This document shows, piece by piece, positions 35,869-47,255 of a stretch of DNA of 64,000 nt. The translations under genes and the position numbers were made by a program. Source of the DNA: Candidatus Pseudothioglobus singularis PS1. GTDB taxonomy: Bacteria; Pseudomonadota; Gammaproteobacteria; PS1; Pseudothioglobaceae. The notes beneath the pieces are model-generated. The model saw only the letters and a program-made list of their open reading frames with translations, was not told the DNA's origin and did not search any database. The first letter of the stretch is position 1, and every line of letters begins with the position of its first letter. The stretch lies in assembly GCF_001281385.1 (NCBI RefSeq), contig NZ_CP006911.1, positions 310,001-374,000 on the forward strand. The letters run 5' to 3'.

Positions 35869-36993
35869 TTGCTTCAAATTCCACCCCTCTCCCTATACAT
35901 TCATTATCCATGGTGTTTAAAAAAATGTCCATATTGTGACTTTAACTCTCATGAGGGAGAAATTCAATCTGACTACATTAGCGCTTTGATTAAAGATTTA
36001 GACGGTGATTTACAGTATGTTCAAAACAGAGCAATAGAATCAATTTTTATTGGTGGCGGAACGCCAAGCTTAATGAGTGCTGAAGATGCTAGCTATCTAT
36101 TAAATGGACTGAAAGATAGGTTGAATTTTTCAGATAATGTTGAGATTACTATGGAGGTAAATCCAGGTACATTTGAAGCAGAAAAGTTTACTGAATTTCG
36201 AAGTATTGGTATTAATCGTCTATCTGTTGGCGTTCAATCATTCGAAGATAGCCAGCTCAAATTTCTAGGAAGAGTTCACAGTAGTAATGAGGCAGTCAAT
36301 GCTATTATAGAAGCGCAAAGAGCCGGCTTCACAAATATAAATATTGATCTCATGTATGGCCTTAATGGCCAGAGTGTAGAGATGTGTATTGAGGACTTAA
36401 ATAAAGCAATTGAGCTAAGTCCTACTCATATATCTTTTTATCAGTTAACTCTTGAGCCCAATACGTTATTTTCCAAATTCCCTCCCCGCCTTCCATCTGA
36501 TGAGATTATCTGGGAAATGGGTGAAAAGGGCGCAAAACTGTTGAATAAAAAAGGCTTTAGACAGTATGAAGTTTCTGCTTATAGCTCTAATCCATCCCTA
36601 CACAACCTAAATTACTGGACATTTGGAGATTACATTGGAATTGGTGCTGGTGCTCATGGAAAAATAACAGATATGAGTTCGCATCAAATATCAAGAACTT
36701 TAAAACCAAAGTCACCGAATGAATATTTGTTATCTATTAAACAAAAGAAAATGATCTCAAGGAAAAAAATAGTAGATAGCTTATCTTTTGAGTTTATGTT
36801 GAATAGCCTAAGATTAATTGATGGTTTTGATTCTGGATTGTTTGAATCTAGAACAGGATTGTCAATTGAATCAGTTCGCTCTCAAATTAAAGAAGCTGAA
36901 AAGCTCAATTTGTTAAATATAAGTGATAATTGGATCAAACCAACAAAGAAAGGATATAGCTTCCTGAATGAGCTTCAGGAAATATTTTTGTAG
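35869..36993 (+). CDS. hemW: HemW, radical SAM haem chaperone (HemN-like)
   Basis: This 374-residue radical SAM protein has the cluster motif C-xxx-C-xx-C (CLKKCPYC) after YIHYPW near residue 16. GGGTPSLM and a HemN-type C-terminal domain follow. HemW binds haem and inserts it into respiratory proteins and lacks coproporphyrinogen oxidase activity. The start is TTG 35869, 1 bp after rdgB, giving the normal LPPLSLYIH-type N-terminus; no ATG fits. Confidence 0.92.
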   Translation: MLQIPPLSLYIHYPWCLKKCPYCDFNSHEGEIQSDYISALIKDLDGDLQYVQNRAIESIFIGGGTPSLMSAEDASYLLNGLKDRLNFSDNVEITMEVNPGTFEAEKFTEFRSIGINRLSVGVQSFEDSQLKFLGRVHSSNEAVNAIIEAQRAGFTNINIDLMYGLNGQSVEMCIEDLNKAIELSPTHISFYQLTLEPNTLFSKFPPRLPSDEIIWEMGEKGAKLLNKKGFRQYEVSAYSSNPSLHNLNYWTFGDYIGIGAGAHGKITDMSSHQISRTLKPKSPNEYLLSIKQKKMISRKKIVDSLSFEFMLNSLRLIDGFDSGLFESRTGLSIESVRSQIKEAEKLNLLNISDNWIKPTKKGYSFLNELQEIFL

Positions 36994-37000
36994 GTAAAGC

Positions 37001-37029
37001 CTGTCATTAGAGCCTGTGACTGGTAAAAT
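37001..37029 (+). promoter_or_regulatory. Probable argB promoter (extended -10)
   Basis: CTGTCA at 37001-37006 (4 of 6 to TTGACA) is followed by a 17 bp spacer and TAAAAT at 37024-37029, which is preceded by TG-n (extended -10). It lies 30 bp before the argB ATG. A 7 bp direct repeat AGCCTGT also overlaps this stretch (36998-37004 and 37011-37017). Confidence 0.45.
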
Positions 37030-37038
37030 CCTTTCTAG

Positions 37039-38783
<1,745 letters not shown>

Positions 38784-38797
<14 letters not shown>

Positions 38798-39428
38798 CCT
38801 AAAGCTAGTCAATTCTAGAATAGAGTCTATTCAATCTGATCAAGATGTAGAGCTTATTGCTGTCAGTAAAACAAGATCAGTTTTAGAGATTCAAGAGGCT
38901 TTTAATGCAGGCCAAATCCATTTTGGAGAAAACTACCTCCAAGAATCCTTAGAAAAAGTCAACTACTTTAAAGACTCTGGGTTAGTGTGGCATTTTATAG
39001 GCCCAATTCAATCCAATAAAACTGCATTAATATCAGAAAACTTTGATTGGGTTCATAGTGTTGATCGATTCAAAATTGCCAAAAGGCTGAGTGATCAAAG
39101 AAATCCAAATTTAGGCAAATTGAATATTCTTGTCCAAGTAAATATAGATAAAGAGAAAACAAAATCAGGAGTATTTATTGAGCAAGTTGATGAGATAGTT
39201 TCAGAGATTATTTCATTGCCTTATATTTGTTTAAGAGGCTTCATGTGTATACCTAAAGCTGAAAACTCAAGCGATAGTTTTTCAAAAATGAAAGATTTAA
39301 TATCCAATTACCCTTCACTTGATACTCTATCAATGGGTATGTCTGCCGACCTTGAGGTTGCAATAAAGAATGGGGCAAATCTGGTTAGAGTTGGGACAGA
39401 TATTTTTGGGCAAAGAAGCTATAATTAA
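38784..39428 (+). CDS. yggS: Pyridoxal phosphate homeostasis protein (YggS/PLPBP)
   Basis: This 214-residue single-domain PLP-binding protein has the fold of alanine racemase's N-terminal domain. The PLP lysine is K29 in IAVSKTR. Other motifs are HFGENYLQE, WHFIGPIQSNK and LSMGMSADLEVAI. It buffers PLP and is not known to be catalytic. The ATG at 38784 inside the pyrK-like gene gives the normal N-terminus; the open frame starts earlier at 38745. Confidence 0.92.
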
Positions 39429-39462
39429 ACATACTTATTCATTTTTTTTTAAAGGTGTATAC

Positions 39463-39951
39463 ATGCAAGTCAGATTAATGATTACGGGTGGGACGATTGA
39501 TAAAGTTTACAATCAATCAAATGGTGAGCTTGAGTTTGATAAGACTCATTTCCCTGAAATGATAAAAAGGTCCAGAATAGAGGTCAATATCATTCCTCAG
39601 GAGCTGACCCTGATTGACAGTTTAGATATGGTTGATTCCGATCGAAATTTAATTTTAGAGAGCTGTGAGAAATGCGATGAGCAATTTATATTAATTACCC
39701 ATGGCACTGATACGATGTGTGACACTGCAAAGCTATTGGGAGAGCGGGACATGAAGAAGACTATTGTCCTATTTGGCTCTATGGTGCCTTATGCAGTTAA
39801 TAATTCTGACGCACTATTCAATTTTGGCTGTGCATTAGGATCTGTTCAGCTTTTAGGTTCTGGTGTCTATATTGCTATGAATGGAAGAGTTTTACCGTGG
39901 AGCGATGTTGAAAAAAATAGAAGCTTAGGAGTCTTTCAGAATCTAAAGTAA
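39463..39951 (+). CDS. Half-length asparaginase-like protein
   Basis: This 162-residue protein has the asparaginase motifs TGGTID at 8-13 (nucleophile threonine T11) and THGTDTM (second catalytic T-D). It ends at the point where the C-terminal domain of a roughly 330-residue L-asparaginase would begin. The ATG at 39463 has AAAGGTG 5 nt upstream, supporting an intact gene rather than a fragment. No C-terminal domain follows: cytochrome c5 lies 9 bp away on the other strand. Its activity is uncertain, as full asparaginases build the active site from both domains. Confidence 0.8.
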   Translation: MQVRLMITGGTIDKVYNQSNGELEFDKTHFPEMIKRSRIEVNIIPQELTLIDSLDMVDSDRNLILESCEKCDEQFILITHGTDTMCDTAKLLGERDMKKTIVLFGSMVPYAVNNSDALFNFGCALGSVQLLGSGVYIAMNGRVLPWSDVEKNRSLGVFQNLK

Positions 39952-39960
39952 TTATTTTCT

Positions 39961-40422
39961 TTATTCAAGGCTGTCGAGCATATACTGAACTGTTATCTTT
40001 ATGTCGTTATCACTGCAATCCATACAAGTTCCCTTAGCTGGCATTCCGCCCTTTCCAGCTATTGCTGATAAGGTGAGTTTTTCTAGTCCAAGGTCTATTC
40101 TTGGTGCCCAGTCTTCTAATGAGGCAAACTTAGGTGAACCCATTACTCCGGATGTATGACAGCCAGCACATTTGCTGTTATAAATTTCTTCTCCAGAGCG
40201 CACTGCAGTTTCAACGATTTCTGCTGATGCAACTTGAGTGCTAGTATCGATGCGAACTTCACCTACTGGTTTGATTCTCTCTAAAACGCTATTTTCCACC
40301 ATAGTTTCACTATTGGATGAATCACCACTCGTCGAGTTAAGTGCTTTAAAGCCAATAAAAATCATGGCAATTGCCCAAACGATTAGCATTAGTTTTGTCG
40401 AACCCGAAGTACCTTGATTCAT
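39961..40422 (-). CDS. Cytochrome c5-like monohaem cytochrome
   Basis: This 153-residue protein has an N-terminal membrane anchor or signal (about 10-27), a variable linker and a C-terminal haem domain. The haem motif is CAGCH, and the probable methionine ligand is in GGMPAKG. The extra cysteine pair CMDC followed by SDNDI is the hallmark of cytochrome c5, a donor to terminal oxidases. A good ribosome-binding site (AAGGGAAG) precedes the ATG. It is divergent from the yhdP-like gene. Confidence 0.9.
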   Translation of the reverse strand: MNQGTSGSTKLMLIVWAIAMIFIGFKALNSTSGDSSNSETMVENSVLERIKPVGEVRIDTSTQVASAEIVETAVRSGEEIYNSKCAGCHTSGVMGSPKFASLEDWAPRIDLGLEKLTLSAIAGKGGMPAKGTCMDCSDNDIKITVQYMLDSLE

Positions 40423-40471
40423 TGCGTCTTCCCTTAGATTAGATTAAATTCCGCGATATTATACATTTGGT

Positions 40472-40477
40472 TATAAT
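40472..40477 (+). promoter_or_regulatory. -10 element of the yhdP-like/tldD transcript
   Basis: TATAAT lies 27 bp before the yhdP-like ATG in the divergent gap shared with cytochrome c5. The -35 at normal spacing (TTCCGC) is poor. Confidence 0.35.
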
Positions 40478-40503
40478 ATCTTGGAGTTGAATGCAACAAA
40501 AAT

Positions 40504-43023
40504 ATGCTAAAAAAAACCCTCCTAAGAAGCCTTAATATTCTAAAGATTAGTACTTGGGTGACAGCATTCATGGCCCTAGCTGTATTGGCAGTCGTTGCTT
40601 TTCTGATTATGTTTCCTCAGACCATCAAGGGTCAGATTGAAAGTCGTCTTTCTGAAATTAGTGGTCTGGATGTTCGTATTGAAAAAATTTCTCTTGAATT
40701 TCAGGAAAATGAACTTTTTTTAGCAGTCAAAGAGCTACAAATTAGTTCAGATAGCTTGAAGCCAATTGCTAAGGTTGATGTTTTACGATGGAATGTTGAT
40801 CTTATGGCCCTCTATAAAGGCATCGAGATACCTGGTCATATTGATGTTAATGAGTTGTTAATTGACACTTCAAATATCGATGATTATGTTGGAATAATGA
40901 ATGCAGAGTCAGTGTTATCTAACATTGGCGTATCTGGTTTATTAGCTCTTCAATCTCTTTCTATTAATAGAACTAAGCTCATAGGTCAGCAGTCACTTGA
41001 CCTTGCACCAATTGAATTAAAGAGAAATAAACAAAAGATTAGCCTTTCTATGAGAGATCAGTCGATTTTTAGTACTTCGCAAGTTCCAAAGCTTGGCAGC
41101 ATGGTCAACATTAATACAAGTATTGATGTTGCAAAAGCAAGAGAAGAGCGTGTTGCCGTGATTCCTTTTTCCCTTCAAAATGAAGATTTTAATCTTTCAG
41201 CACAAGTTAAAATTTTTAATCAACAAGATCAAGTTTATCTTGAATTTGAGAGTTATATTGATCAGATAGAGGTATCAAAAATTAATCAGAATATCCCAGA
41301 GTCGCTCTCTTCTTCAGAGGGAGCTCGATGGATAGACGAAGTTTTAAAAGATGGATTTTTGACAGACATTATGTTGACAACTCGATTTAACATGTCGGGA
41401 GAGATAGAGGCTCCAAATACTAAATTTTCTGCCAATCTTTCGAAGGCAACTATAAATGCAAATCCCAATTGGCCATCTATTGAAGATATAAATGCAAAAG
41501 TGACTTTTTCAAATGATTATTTAAAGATTGTAGGAAATCAAGCTAGAGTTGAGGGCATCGATTTAAGTTACCTAAGCATAACTACTAGAGATTTTAATCA
41601 GCCAGATGCAAAATTATCTCTCAATGCGCGATTTGATTCAAACAGTCAAAAAGTTGAACAGTTTATTAGAGAAACTTCAGTATCAGATAAGATTAAAGCT
41701 TATCTCAATGAGTTTGAGCTGATTGGAAAGCTTTGGGGAAATATTAACCTAGTTGCTCCACTTCAAAAAAATACTGATCAAAAGCCAGAGTTAACTTTTG
41801 ATATGTTTGCATCTGAGAATTCACTCAGTCTTTTTGATGGAGAAATTAATGTTGATGGATTTAATTCTCAAATCTCTTTTAAAGACGGTCTCATTAGAAC
41901 AAAAGGTAAAGGGTTAATTGGAGGCGAGCTTTTTCAAATGTCATTAAATCCTAAAGATTGGATTAATGAGGACAATTCGGCTTTAAAAGTTAAGTTGACT
42001 CATTTGAGTAGTTCGATTGATGCTTTTATTAGCAAGCGCTCGTCTGTTGAATGGAGCAGTATTATGAAATCAGAAGATTTATATGCTGATCTGACTTTAT
42101 TGATAGATAATGATGGCAAATATATTCTTAACCTTAAGGATCTCAATATTTCAAGCCTTGATAATATAAATGATTGGAAACTATCACCTAAAATTTTTCC
42201 AAGCTTACATCTGTCTCTTAAAGACTCCAAGGTTAATAATAAAATAGTTCCCAATTTTGAGGCTGATCTCATCAATCATGATTATGTGATGGAAATCAAA
42301 AACCTGGTTTTTGAAAATATTGGCCTCAGTGAAGAAGATTTAGTTTTTAATGGAAGCTGGTTAAACGGAAAAACAGCTTTAAGAGCTAAAGCTTCAAGTC
42401 AAAATTTGTCAAGTTTTTTGAATAAATTTGGGGTTAATGAGCCTGTTATTGGTGGTGGTTTTAGTGTCGATTTACGGTTATATTGTGATTGTGAGCCATG
42501 GCAAGTTGCTCCAAAGAATGTAACTGGCTATATGCAAGCAGAGGTTGCAGAGGGGGTTTTTACGAACCAAGATCCCAATCTTTTTAAATTGATTTCATTT
42601 ATTAATTTAGAGACCATTGCAAATCGTTTTAGGTTAACTAGAAGTGAATTAAGAGAGGCGGGCTATGTTTATGACCAGATCAACGCTAAATTATTATTTA
42701 ATGACGGAGTTGCAAAAGTGGACTACTTCCTTGTAGAGAGTGAAGAGAGTGATATTGAGTTAACTGGTTCAGTTGATTTAATTAAAAGAGACTATAATTT
42801 AGCAGCAAACGTTCAGCCAGCAATTGCTAACACGATCCCTTTAGCCACTTATTTAGCTGGAGGAGGTCTTGCTGGTTTTGGGGTTTGGGCTGCAGATAAG
42901 ATGCTTTTTGGTGGTGAAGTAATGAGTGGACTTCTAGATAACACTGTTGAGATAACTTTTGTTATTTCAGGTCCATGGTCTGAGCCAATTATTGAAAAAT
43001 TAGATGGAGTTAAAGTTTTATGA
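40504..43023 (+). CDS. YhdP-like AsmA-family protein (DUF3971), short form
   Basis: This 839-residue protein has one N-terminal membrane helix (about 17-38) and a long periplasmic beta-rich region of the AsmA type. The C-terminal segment includes GVFTNQDPNLFKLISFINLETI and AAGGGLAGFG-like features typical of YhdP. YhdP family proteins bridge the envelope and help move phospholipids to the outer membrane. E. coli YhdP is about 1266 residues, so this is clearly shorter. It is followed by tldD with a 4 bp overlap, the normal gammaproteobacterial order, which supports the call. The GGAG at 40483-40486 is better placed for an out-of-frame ATG at 40491 than for this start. Confidence 0.82.
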   Translation: MLKKTLLRSLNILKISTWVTAFMALAVLAVVAFLIMFPQTIKGQIESRLSEISGLDVRIEKISLEFQENELFLAVKELQISSDSLKPIAKVDVLRWNVDLMALYKGIEIPGHIDVNELLIDTSNIDDYVGIMNAESVLSNIGVSGLLALQSLSINRTKLIGQQSLDLAPIELKRNKQKISLSMRDQSIFSTSQVPKLGSMVNINTSIDVAKAREERVAVIPFSLQNEDFNLSAQVKIFNQQDQVYLEFESYIDQIEVSKINQNIPESLSSSEGARWIDEVLKDGFLTDIMLTTRFNMSGEIEAPNTKFSANLSKATINANPNWPSIEDINAKVTFSNDYLKIVGNQARVEGIDLSYLSITTRDFNQPDAKLSLNARFDSNSQKVEQFIRETSVSDKIKAYLNEFELIGKLWGNINLVAPLQKNTDQKPELTFDMFASENSLSLFDGEINVDGFNSQISFKDGLIRTKGKGLIGGELFQMSLNPKDWINEDNSALKVKLTHLSSSIDAFISKRSSVEWSSIMKSEDLYADLTLLIDNDGKYILNLKDLNISSLDNINDWKLSPKIFPSLHLSLKDSKVNNKIVPNFEADLINHDYVMEIKNLVFENIGLSEEDLVFNGSWLNGKTALRAKASSQNLSSFLNKFGVNEPVIGGGFSVDLRLYCDCEPWQVAPKNVTGYMQAEVAEGVFTNQDPNLFKLISFINLETIANRFRLTRSELREAGYVYDQINAKLLFNDGVAKVDYFLVESEESDIELTGSVDLIKRDYNLAANVQPAIANTIPLATYLAGGGLAGFGVWAADKMLFGGEVMSGLLDNTVEITFVISGPWSEPIIEKLDGVKVL

Positions 43024-44438
43024 TTAATCAACTATTAAATGATCACAAAATTAATGAGGTTGAAATATACAATCTACTGAGTTCTCTGTCAGGCACTGGT
43101 TCAGATTACTCTGATTTATATTTTCAGCATTCTGTTGCAGAATCCTGGGTTCTTGACGAAGGGATAGTCAAGGATGGCTCCTATAATATCAGTCATGGTG
43201 TTGGAGCAAGATGTGTATCAGGTGATAAAACGGGATTTTCTTATTCAGATGATCTAAACTTGAAGGCCATTCAAGGCGCAGTAGATTTTGCAAAAGGCAT
43301 ATCCAGTAGTAAGCCTCATTCATCACCTAAACTTCTAAAGAGCACTAATTATCCCTCTAAATATTCTGCCATTAGTCCCCTTGATAGTTTGACTTCTGAG
43401 CAAAAAGTTGACCTATTGAGACAAATCAATACTATAGCAAGAAAAGAACCTAAAGTGGTCCAGGTTAGTGCTTCACTTTCTGGAGCCTATACTGAAGTTT
43501 TAATAGCCTCCACTGATGGTGTTTACGAGATTGACTGCAGACCAATGGTAAGAGTAAGCGTTTCAGTTATTGTAGAGCATAATGGAAGGGTTGAGCAGTC
43601 TTCAAGTGGCGGTGGTGGACGATATGATTACAGCTATTTTGCTGAAAACTCATTGGCCGAAGTTTATACGAAAGAGGCAATCCGTTTGGCTCTTGTAGCA
43701 TTAGATTCTAATGATGCTCCAGCAGGAAAGATGCCTGTCATCCTGGGATCTGGTTGGCCTGGAGTTTTGTTACATGAGGCAATTGGACATGGCTTAGAAG
43801 GCGACTTTAATCGTAAGGGCAGTTCTGTGTTTAGTGGAAAAATTGGTGAAAAAGTGGCTAGTGAAAAATGCACTATTGTTGATAACGGAACTATTCAAAA
43901 TAGAAGAGGCAGCTTAACGATTGATGACGAGGGTACGCCAACTCAAGAGACTACTCTAATTGAAAAAGGGGTTCTTAAAGGCTACATGATGGACAAAATG
44001 AATGGCCGCTTGATGAATAAGCCAAGCACAGGAAATGGAAGGCGTGAATCCTATGCACACATCCCAATGCCTAGAATGACGAATACTTATATGCTAAATG
44101 GCGAAGACAAGTTTGACGATATGGTGATGTCAGTAGAAGATGGAATTTATGCTAAGAACTTTGATGGTGGTCAAGTTGATATTACTTCAGGAAAATTTGT
44201 TTTTTCTGCAAACGAAGCTTACCTAATCAAAAATGGGAAAATTACAACACCCATCAAGGGTGCTACCCTAATTGGTGCCGGTGATGAAGTGCTCCACCAA
44301 ATCTCCATGGTGGGAGATGATCTTCAATTAGATCCTGGCATTGGTGTATGCGGGAAAGACGGGCAAAGTGTTCCAGTTGGAGTTGGGCAGCCTAGCCTCA
44401 AAGTTGACATGCTCACTGTGGGTGGTACGCAGCTTTAA
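43020..44438 (+). CDS. tldD: Metalloprotease subunit TldD
   Basis: This 472-residue zinc-peptidase subunit has the HExxxH motif HEAIGHGLEGDFNRKGS and the GNGRRESYAH-type segment. With TldE it forms a heterodimer that trims peptides such as microcin B17 precursors and CcdA. No tldE is in the window. It starts within the end of the yhdP-like gene (ATGA overlap). Confidence 0.95.
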   Translation: MINQLLNDHKINEVEIYNLLSSLSGTGSDYSDLYFQHSVAESWVLDEGIVKDGSYNISHGVGARCVSGDKTGFSYSDDLNLKAIQGAVDFAKGISSSKPHSSPKLLKSTNYPSKYSAISPLDSLTSEQKVDLLRQINTIARKEPKVVQVSASLSGAYTEVLIASTDGVYEIDCRPMVRVSVSVIVEHNGRVEQSSSGGGGRYDYSYFAENSLAEVYTKEAIRLALVALDSNDAPAGKMPVILGSGWPGVLLHEAIGHGLEGDFNRKGSSVFSGKIGEKVASEKCTIVDNGTIQNRRGSLTIDDEGTPTQETTLIEKGVLKGYMMDKMNGRLMNKPSTGNGRRESYAHIPMPRMTNTYMLNGEDKFDDMVMSVEDGIYAKNFDGGQVDITSGKFVFSANEAYLIKNGKITTPIKGATLIGAGDEVLHQISMVGDDLQLDPGIGVCGKDGQSVPVGVGQPSLKVDMLTVGGTQL

Positions 44439-44498
44439 TTTAATATCTTATCCGGTTAATTAAACGCTTTTTAACTGGCTGTTTTACGATTAATTTGA

Positions 44499-44504
44499 TA
44501 TAAT
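44499..44504 (+). promoter_or_regulatory. Probable -10 element of the nuo operon
   Basis: A perfect TATAAT lies 27 bp before the nuoA start, in the 93 bp gap after tldD. The -35 at 17 bp spacing (TGGCTG) is weak. It is the only promoter-like site I see for the 14-gene operon. Confidence 0.4.
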
Positions 44505-44531
44505 ATTTCGCTGTTTAGTTGAGGATAAACA

Positions 44532-44888
44532 ATGCTCGAAAATTATTTACCAATTATCGTATTTATTTTCCTAGGAATTGCCTTTGGAGTAGGCCTCACA
44601 GTCGTGGGCTATCTTTTAGGTCCAAGTAATCCTAGCGAAGAAAAAAACTCACAGTTTGAGTGTGGATTTCCAGCTTTTGATGACTCACGCATGCACTTCA
44701 ATATTCGATACTATCTGGTAGCTATTTTGTTTGTGCTTTTTGATCTCGAGGTGGCTTTTTTCATCCCCTGGGCTGTGGTTCAGGCTAAGTTAGGCTGGTT
44801 TGGTTTTGTTGCAATGTCTATATTTTTATTGCTTCTGGTAGTTGGCTTTATCTTTGAGTGGAAAAAAGGGGCTCTAGAGTGGGAATAA
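44532..44888 (+). CDS. nuoA: NADH-quinone oxidoreductase subunit A
   Basis: This 118-residue membrane subunit of complex I has three hydrophobic segments. Its conserved loop QFECGFPAFDDSRMHFNIRYYLVA lies next to the quinone pocket and is followed by FDLEVAFFIPW. GAGGA precedes the ATG. It is the first gene of the nuoA-N operon. Confidence 0.96.
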   Translation: MLENYLPIIVFIFLGIAFGVGLTVVGYLLGPSNPSEEKNSQFECGFPAFDDSRMHFNIRYYLVAILFVLFDLEVAFFIPWAVVQAKLGWFGFVAMSIFLLLLVVGFIFEWKKGALEWE

Positions 44889-44900
44889 TGAGGATTAAAT

Positions 44901-45380
44901 ATGGCTATTGAAGGCTTAATGAAAGAAGGCTTTGTTACCACTTCACTTGACAAAGTTATTAACTGGGCAAGGACTGGATCGCTATGGCCAATGACATTTG
45001 GCCTTGCTTGTTGTGCTGTCGAGATGATGGAGGCAGGTTCATCGCGTTACGACTTGGATCGTTTTGGAATCGTTTTTAGGCCAACCCCTCGCCAGTCAGA
45101 TTTAATGATCGTGGCTGGAACACTCACAAATAAGATGGCTCCTGCATTAAGGAAGGTTTATGATCAAATGCCAGAACCCAAATATGTTTTATCAATGGGC
45201 TCATGTGCAAATGGAGGTGGTTACTATCATTACTCTTATGCTGTAGTTAGAGGATGTGATCGAATTGTTCCTGTTGATGTCTATGTTCCCGGATGCCCTC
45301 CAACAGCAGAAGCACTTTTATATGGAATTCTTCAGTTACAAGACAAAATCCGAAGAACCAACACGATTGCTCGAACCTAA
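44901..45380 (+). CDS. nuoB: NADH-quinone oxidoreductase subunit B
   Basis: This 159-residue subunit carries iron-sulfur cluster N2, which hands electrons to quinone. The cluster cysteines are in ACCAVEMM (adjacent pair), GSCANGGG and VPGCPPT. The length is normal. It sits 12 bp after nuoA. Confidence 0.97.
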   Translation: MAIEGLMKEGFVTTSLDKVINWARTGSLWPMTFGLACCAVEMMEAGSSRYDLDRFGIVFRPTPRQSDLMIVAGTLTNKMAPALRKVYDQMPEPKYVLSMGSCANGGGYYHYSYAVVRGCDRIVPVDVYVPGCPPTAEALLYGILQLQDKIRRTNTIART

Positions 45381-45383
45381 GTT

Positions 45384-45998
45384 ATGAAAGAATTAAAGCA
45401 AAAATTATCCAAAGCCTTTGGTAAAAAAAATGTGACTGAAGCCTATGATGAACTTACCCTCGTTATTAATAGTGACAACGTTGTTGAGGTATGTCATAAG
45501 CTTAAAGATGAATTTAAATTTGAAATTTTGATAGATCTTTGTGGAGTTGACTACTTAACCTATGGTGAATCTGACTGGAATGGAAATGCAAGTTCATCTG
45601 GATTTGGCAGGGCTCGACAAGCGCAAAAATCAACCAATCAAAAAGACCAGCGCTTTGGTGTTATTTACCATCTTTTATCAGTGTCAAGTAATCAGAGACT
45701 TAGAGTCAAGGCTCTTCTTTCTACTGATAATTTAATGATTCAATCTGTGACTAAAATCTGGAACTGTGCAGACTGGTTCGAAAGGGAGGCTTTTGATTTG
45801 TTTGGAATTTTATTTGAGAATCATAATGACCTCAGAAGGATTCTGACTGATTACGGTTTTGTGGGCCACCCTCTTAGAAAAGATTTCCCAATGATTGGTG
45901 AAGTTGAAATGAGATACGATGACCAGCTTGGAAGAGTGGTTTATGAGCCTGTGAGTATTGAGCCTAATGTTAATGTTCCAAGAGTGATAAGGAAGTAA
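45384..45998 (+). CDS. nuoC: NADH-quinone oxidoreductase subunit C
   Basis: This 204-residue hydrophilic subunit of the peripheral arm has the signature [35 protein letters not shown]. It is separate from NuoD, unlike the fused NuoCD of E. coli. The GRARQA loop near 70 is of the type found in many beta- and gammaproteobacteria. Confidence 0.96.
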   Translation: MKELKQKLSKAFGKKNVTEAYDELTLVINSDNVVEVCHKLKDEFKFEILIDLCGVDYLTYGESDWNGNASSSGFGRARQAQKSTNQKDQRFGVIYHLLSVSSNQRLRVKALLSTDNLMIQSVTKIWNCADWFEREAFDLFGILFENHNDLRRILTDYGFVGHPLRKDFPMIGEVEMRYDDQLGRVVYEPVSIEPNVNVPRVIRK

Positions 45999-46000
45999 GT

Positions 46001-47255
46001 ATGTCAGAAATGAAAAATTACACGCTTAACTTTGGTCCTCAGCACCCCGCTGCGCATGGAGTCCTTAGGCTTATTCTAGAGCTGGATGGTGAGGTTGTAG
46101 AGAGGGCAGATCCGCACATTGGACTTTTGCATCGCGGCACTGAAAAATTAGCTGAATCTAAGCCATATAACCAATCCATTGGTTATATGGATCGCCTCGA
46201 TTATGTATCGATGATGTGTAATGAGCATGCATACGTGATGAGTATAGAAAAAATGCTTGGACTCAAGGTCCCCGAGCGTGCTGAATACATTAGAGTGATG
46301 TTTGATGAAATTACTCGAATAATGAATCACCTGATGTGGATTGGAACTCATGCTTTTAGATGTTGGCGCGATGAGCGTATTTTTATATGCCTTTCGTGAG
46401 CGTGAAACATTGATTGATTGCTATGAAGCTGTCAGTGGATCAAGGATGCATGCGACTTATTATAGGCCAGGTGGAGTTTACAGAGACTTGCCTGATACCA
46501 TGCCTCAATATCTAGACTCAAAATTAAGGTCTGAAGAAAAACTCAAAGAGATTAACGAAAACCGTCAAGGCTCACTGCTTGACTTTATTGAGGACTTTGC
46601 AAAGAATTTTCCAAAAAGTATTCAGCAATATTCTGATCTTTTAACTGATAACAGGATTTGGAAACAAAGACTCGTCAATATAGCAATAGTCTCCCCAGAG
46701 AGAGCAATGCAGCTTGGTTTTACTGGTGCTATGTTGAGAGGCTCAGGAGTTGAATGGGACATTCGTAAAAACGAACCTTATTCAGTTTATGATAAATTAG
46801 ATTTTGAAGTTCCTGTTGGTGTGACAGGTGATTGCTATGATCGATATCTAGTCAGAATGGAAGAGATGCGCCAATCAACGAACATTATTAATCAGTGTGT
46901 TGCTTGGCTTAAAGCTAATCCTGGACCGGTGATGTCTGATGATCACAAAGTAACGCCGCCAAACAGAGAAGACATGAAGGATGATATGGAGTCACTGATT
47001 CATCACTTCAAATTATTTACTGAAGGTTACTGCTTACCTGAGGGAGAAGCCTATACAGCAGTAGAAGCGCCAAAAGGTGAATTTGGTGTTTATATGGTTT
47101 CAGATGGAGCAAATAAGCCTTACAGAGTTAAAATTAGAGCGCCGGGGTTTGCACATTTAGCAGCAATGGACGAGATGTCTAGAGGTCATATGCTATCTGA
47201 TGTTGTTACTATAATTGGCTCTCAAGATATTGTTTTTGGTGAGGTAGATCGATGA
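46001..47255 (+). CDS. nuoD: NADH-quinone oxidoreductase subunit D, interrupted by an apparent one-base insertion
   Basis: Complex I 49-kDa-type subunit at the quinone site. The sequence splits into two frames: 46001-46399 (132 codons, ending in unrelated [14 protein letters not shown]) and an overlapping frame that ends at 47255. The family sequence reads GTHALDVGAM. Here GTHA is in the first frame and LDVGAM in the second, and the switch falls at TTTT 46354-46357. Removing one T restores a normal 417-residue NuoD, including [25 protein letters not shown] and the C-terminal DIVFGEVDR. All other nuo genes are intact, so a sequencing or assembly error is most likely; a real mutation is possible. 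Confidence 0.9.

Noticed and set aside
46341-46399. Programmed ribosomal frameshift in nuoD
   Set aside because: The shift would be +1, there is no stop codon or recognisable slippery/stimulatory element at the switch, and NuoD is not known to use frameshifting. An indel error explains it better.
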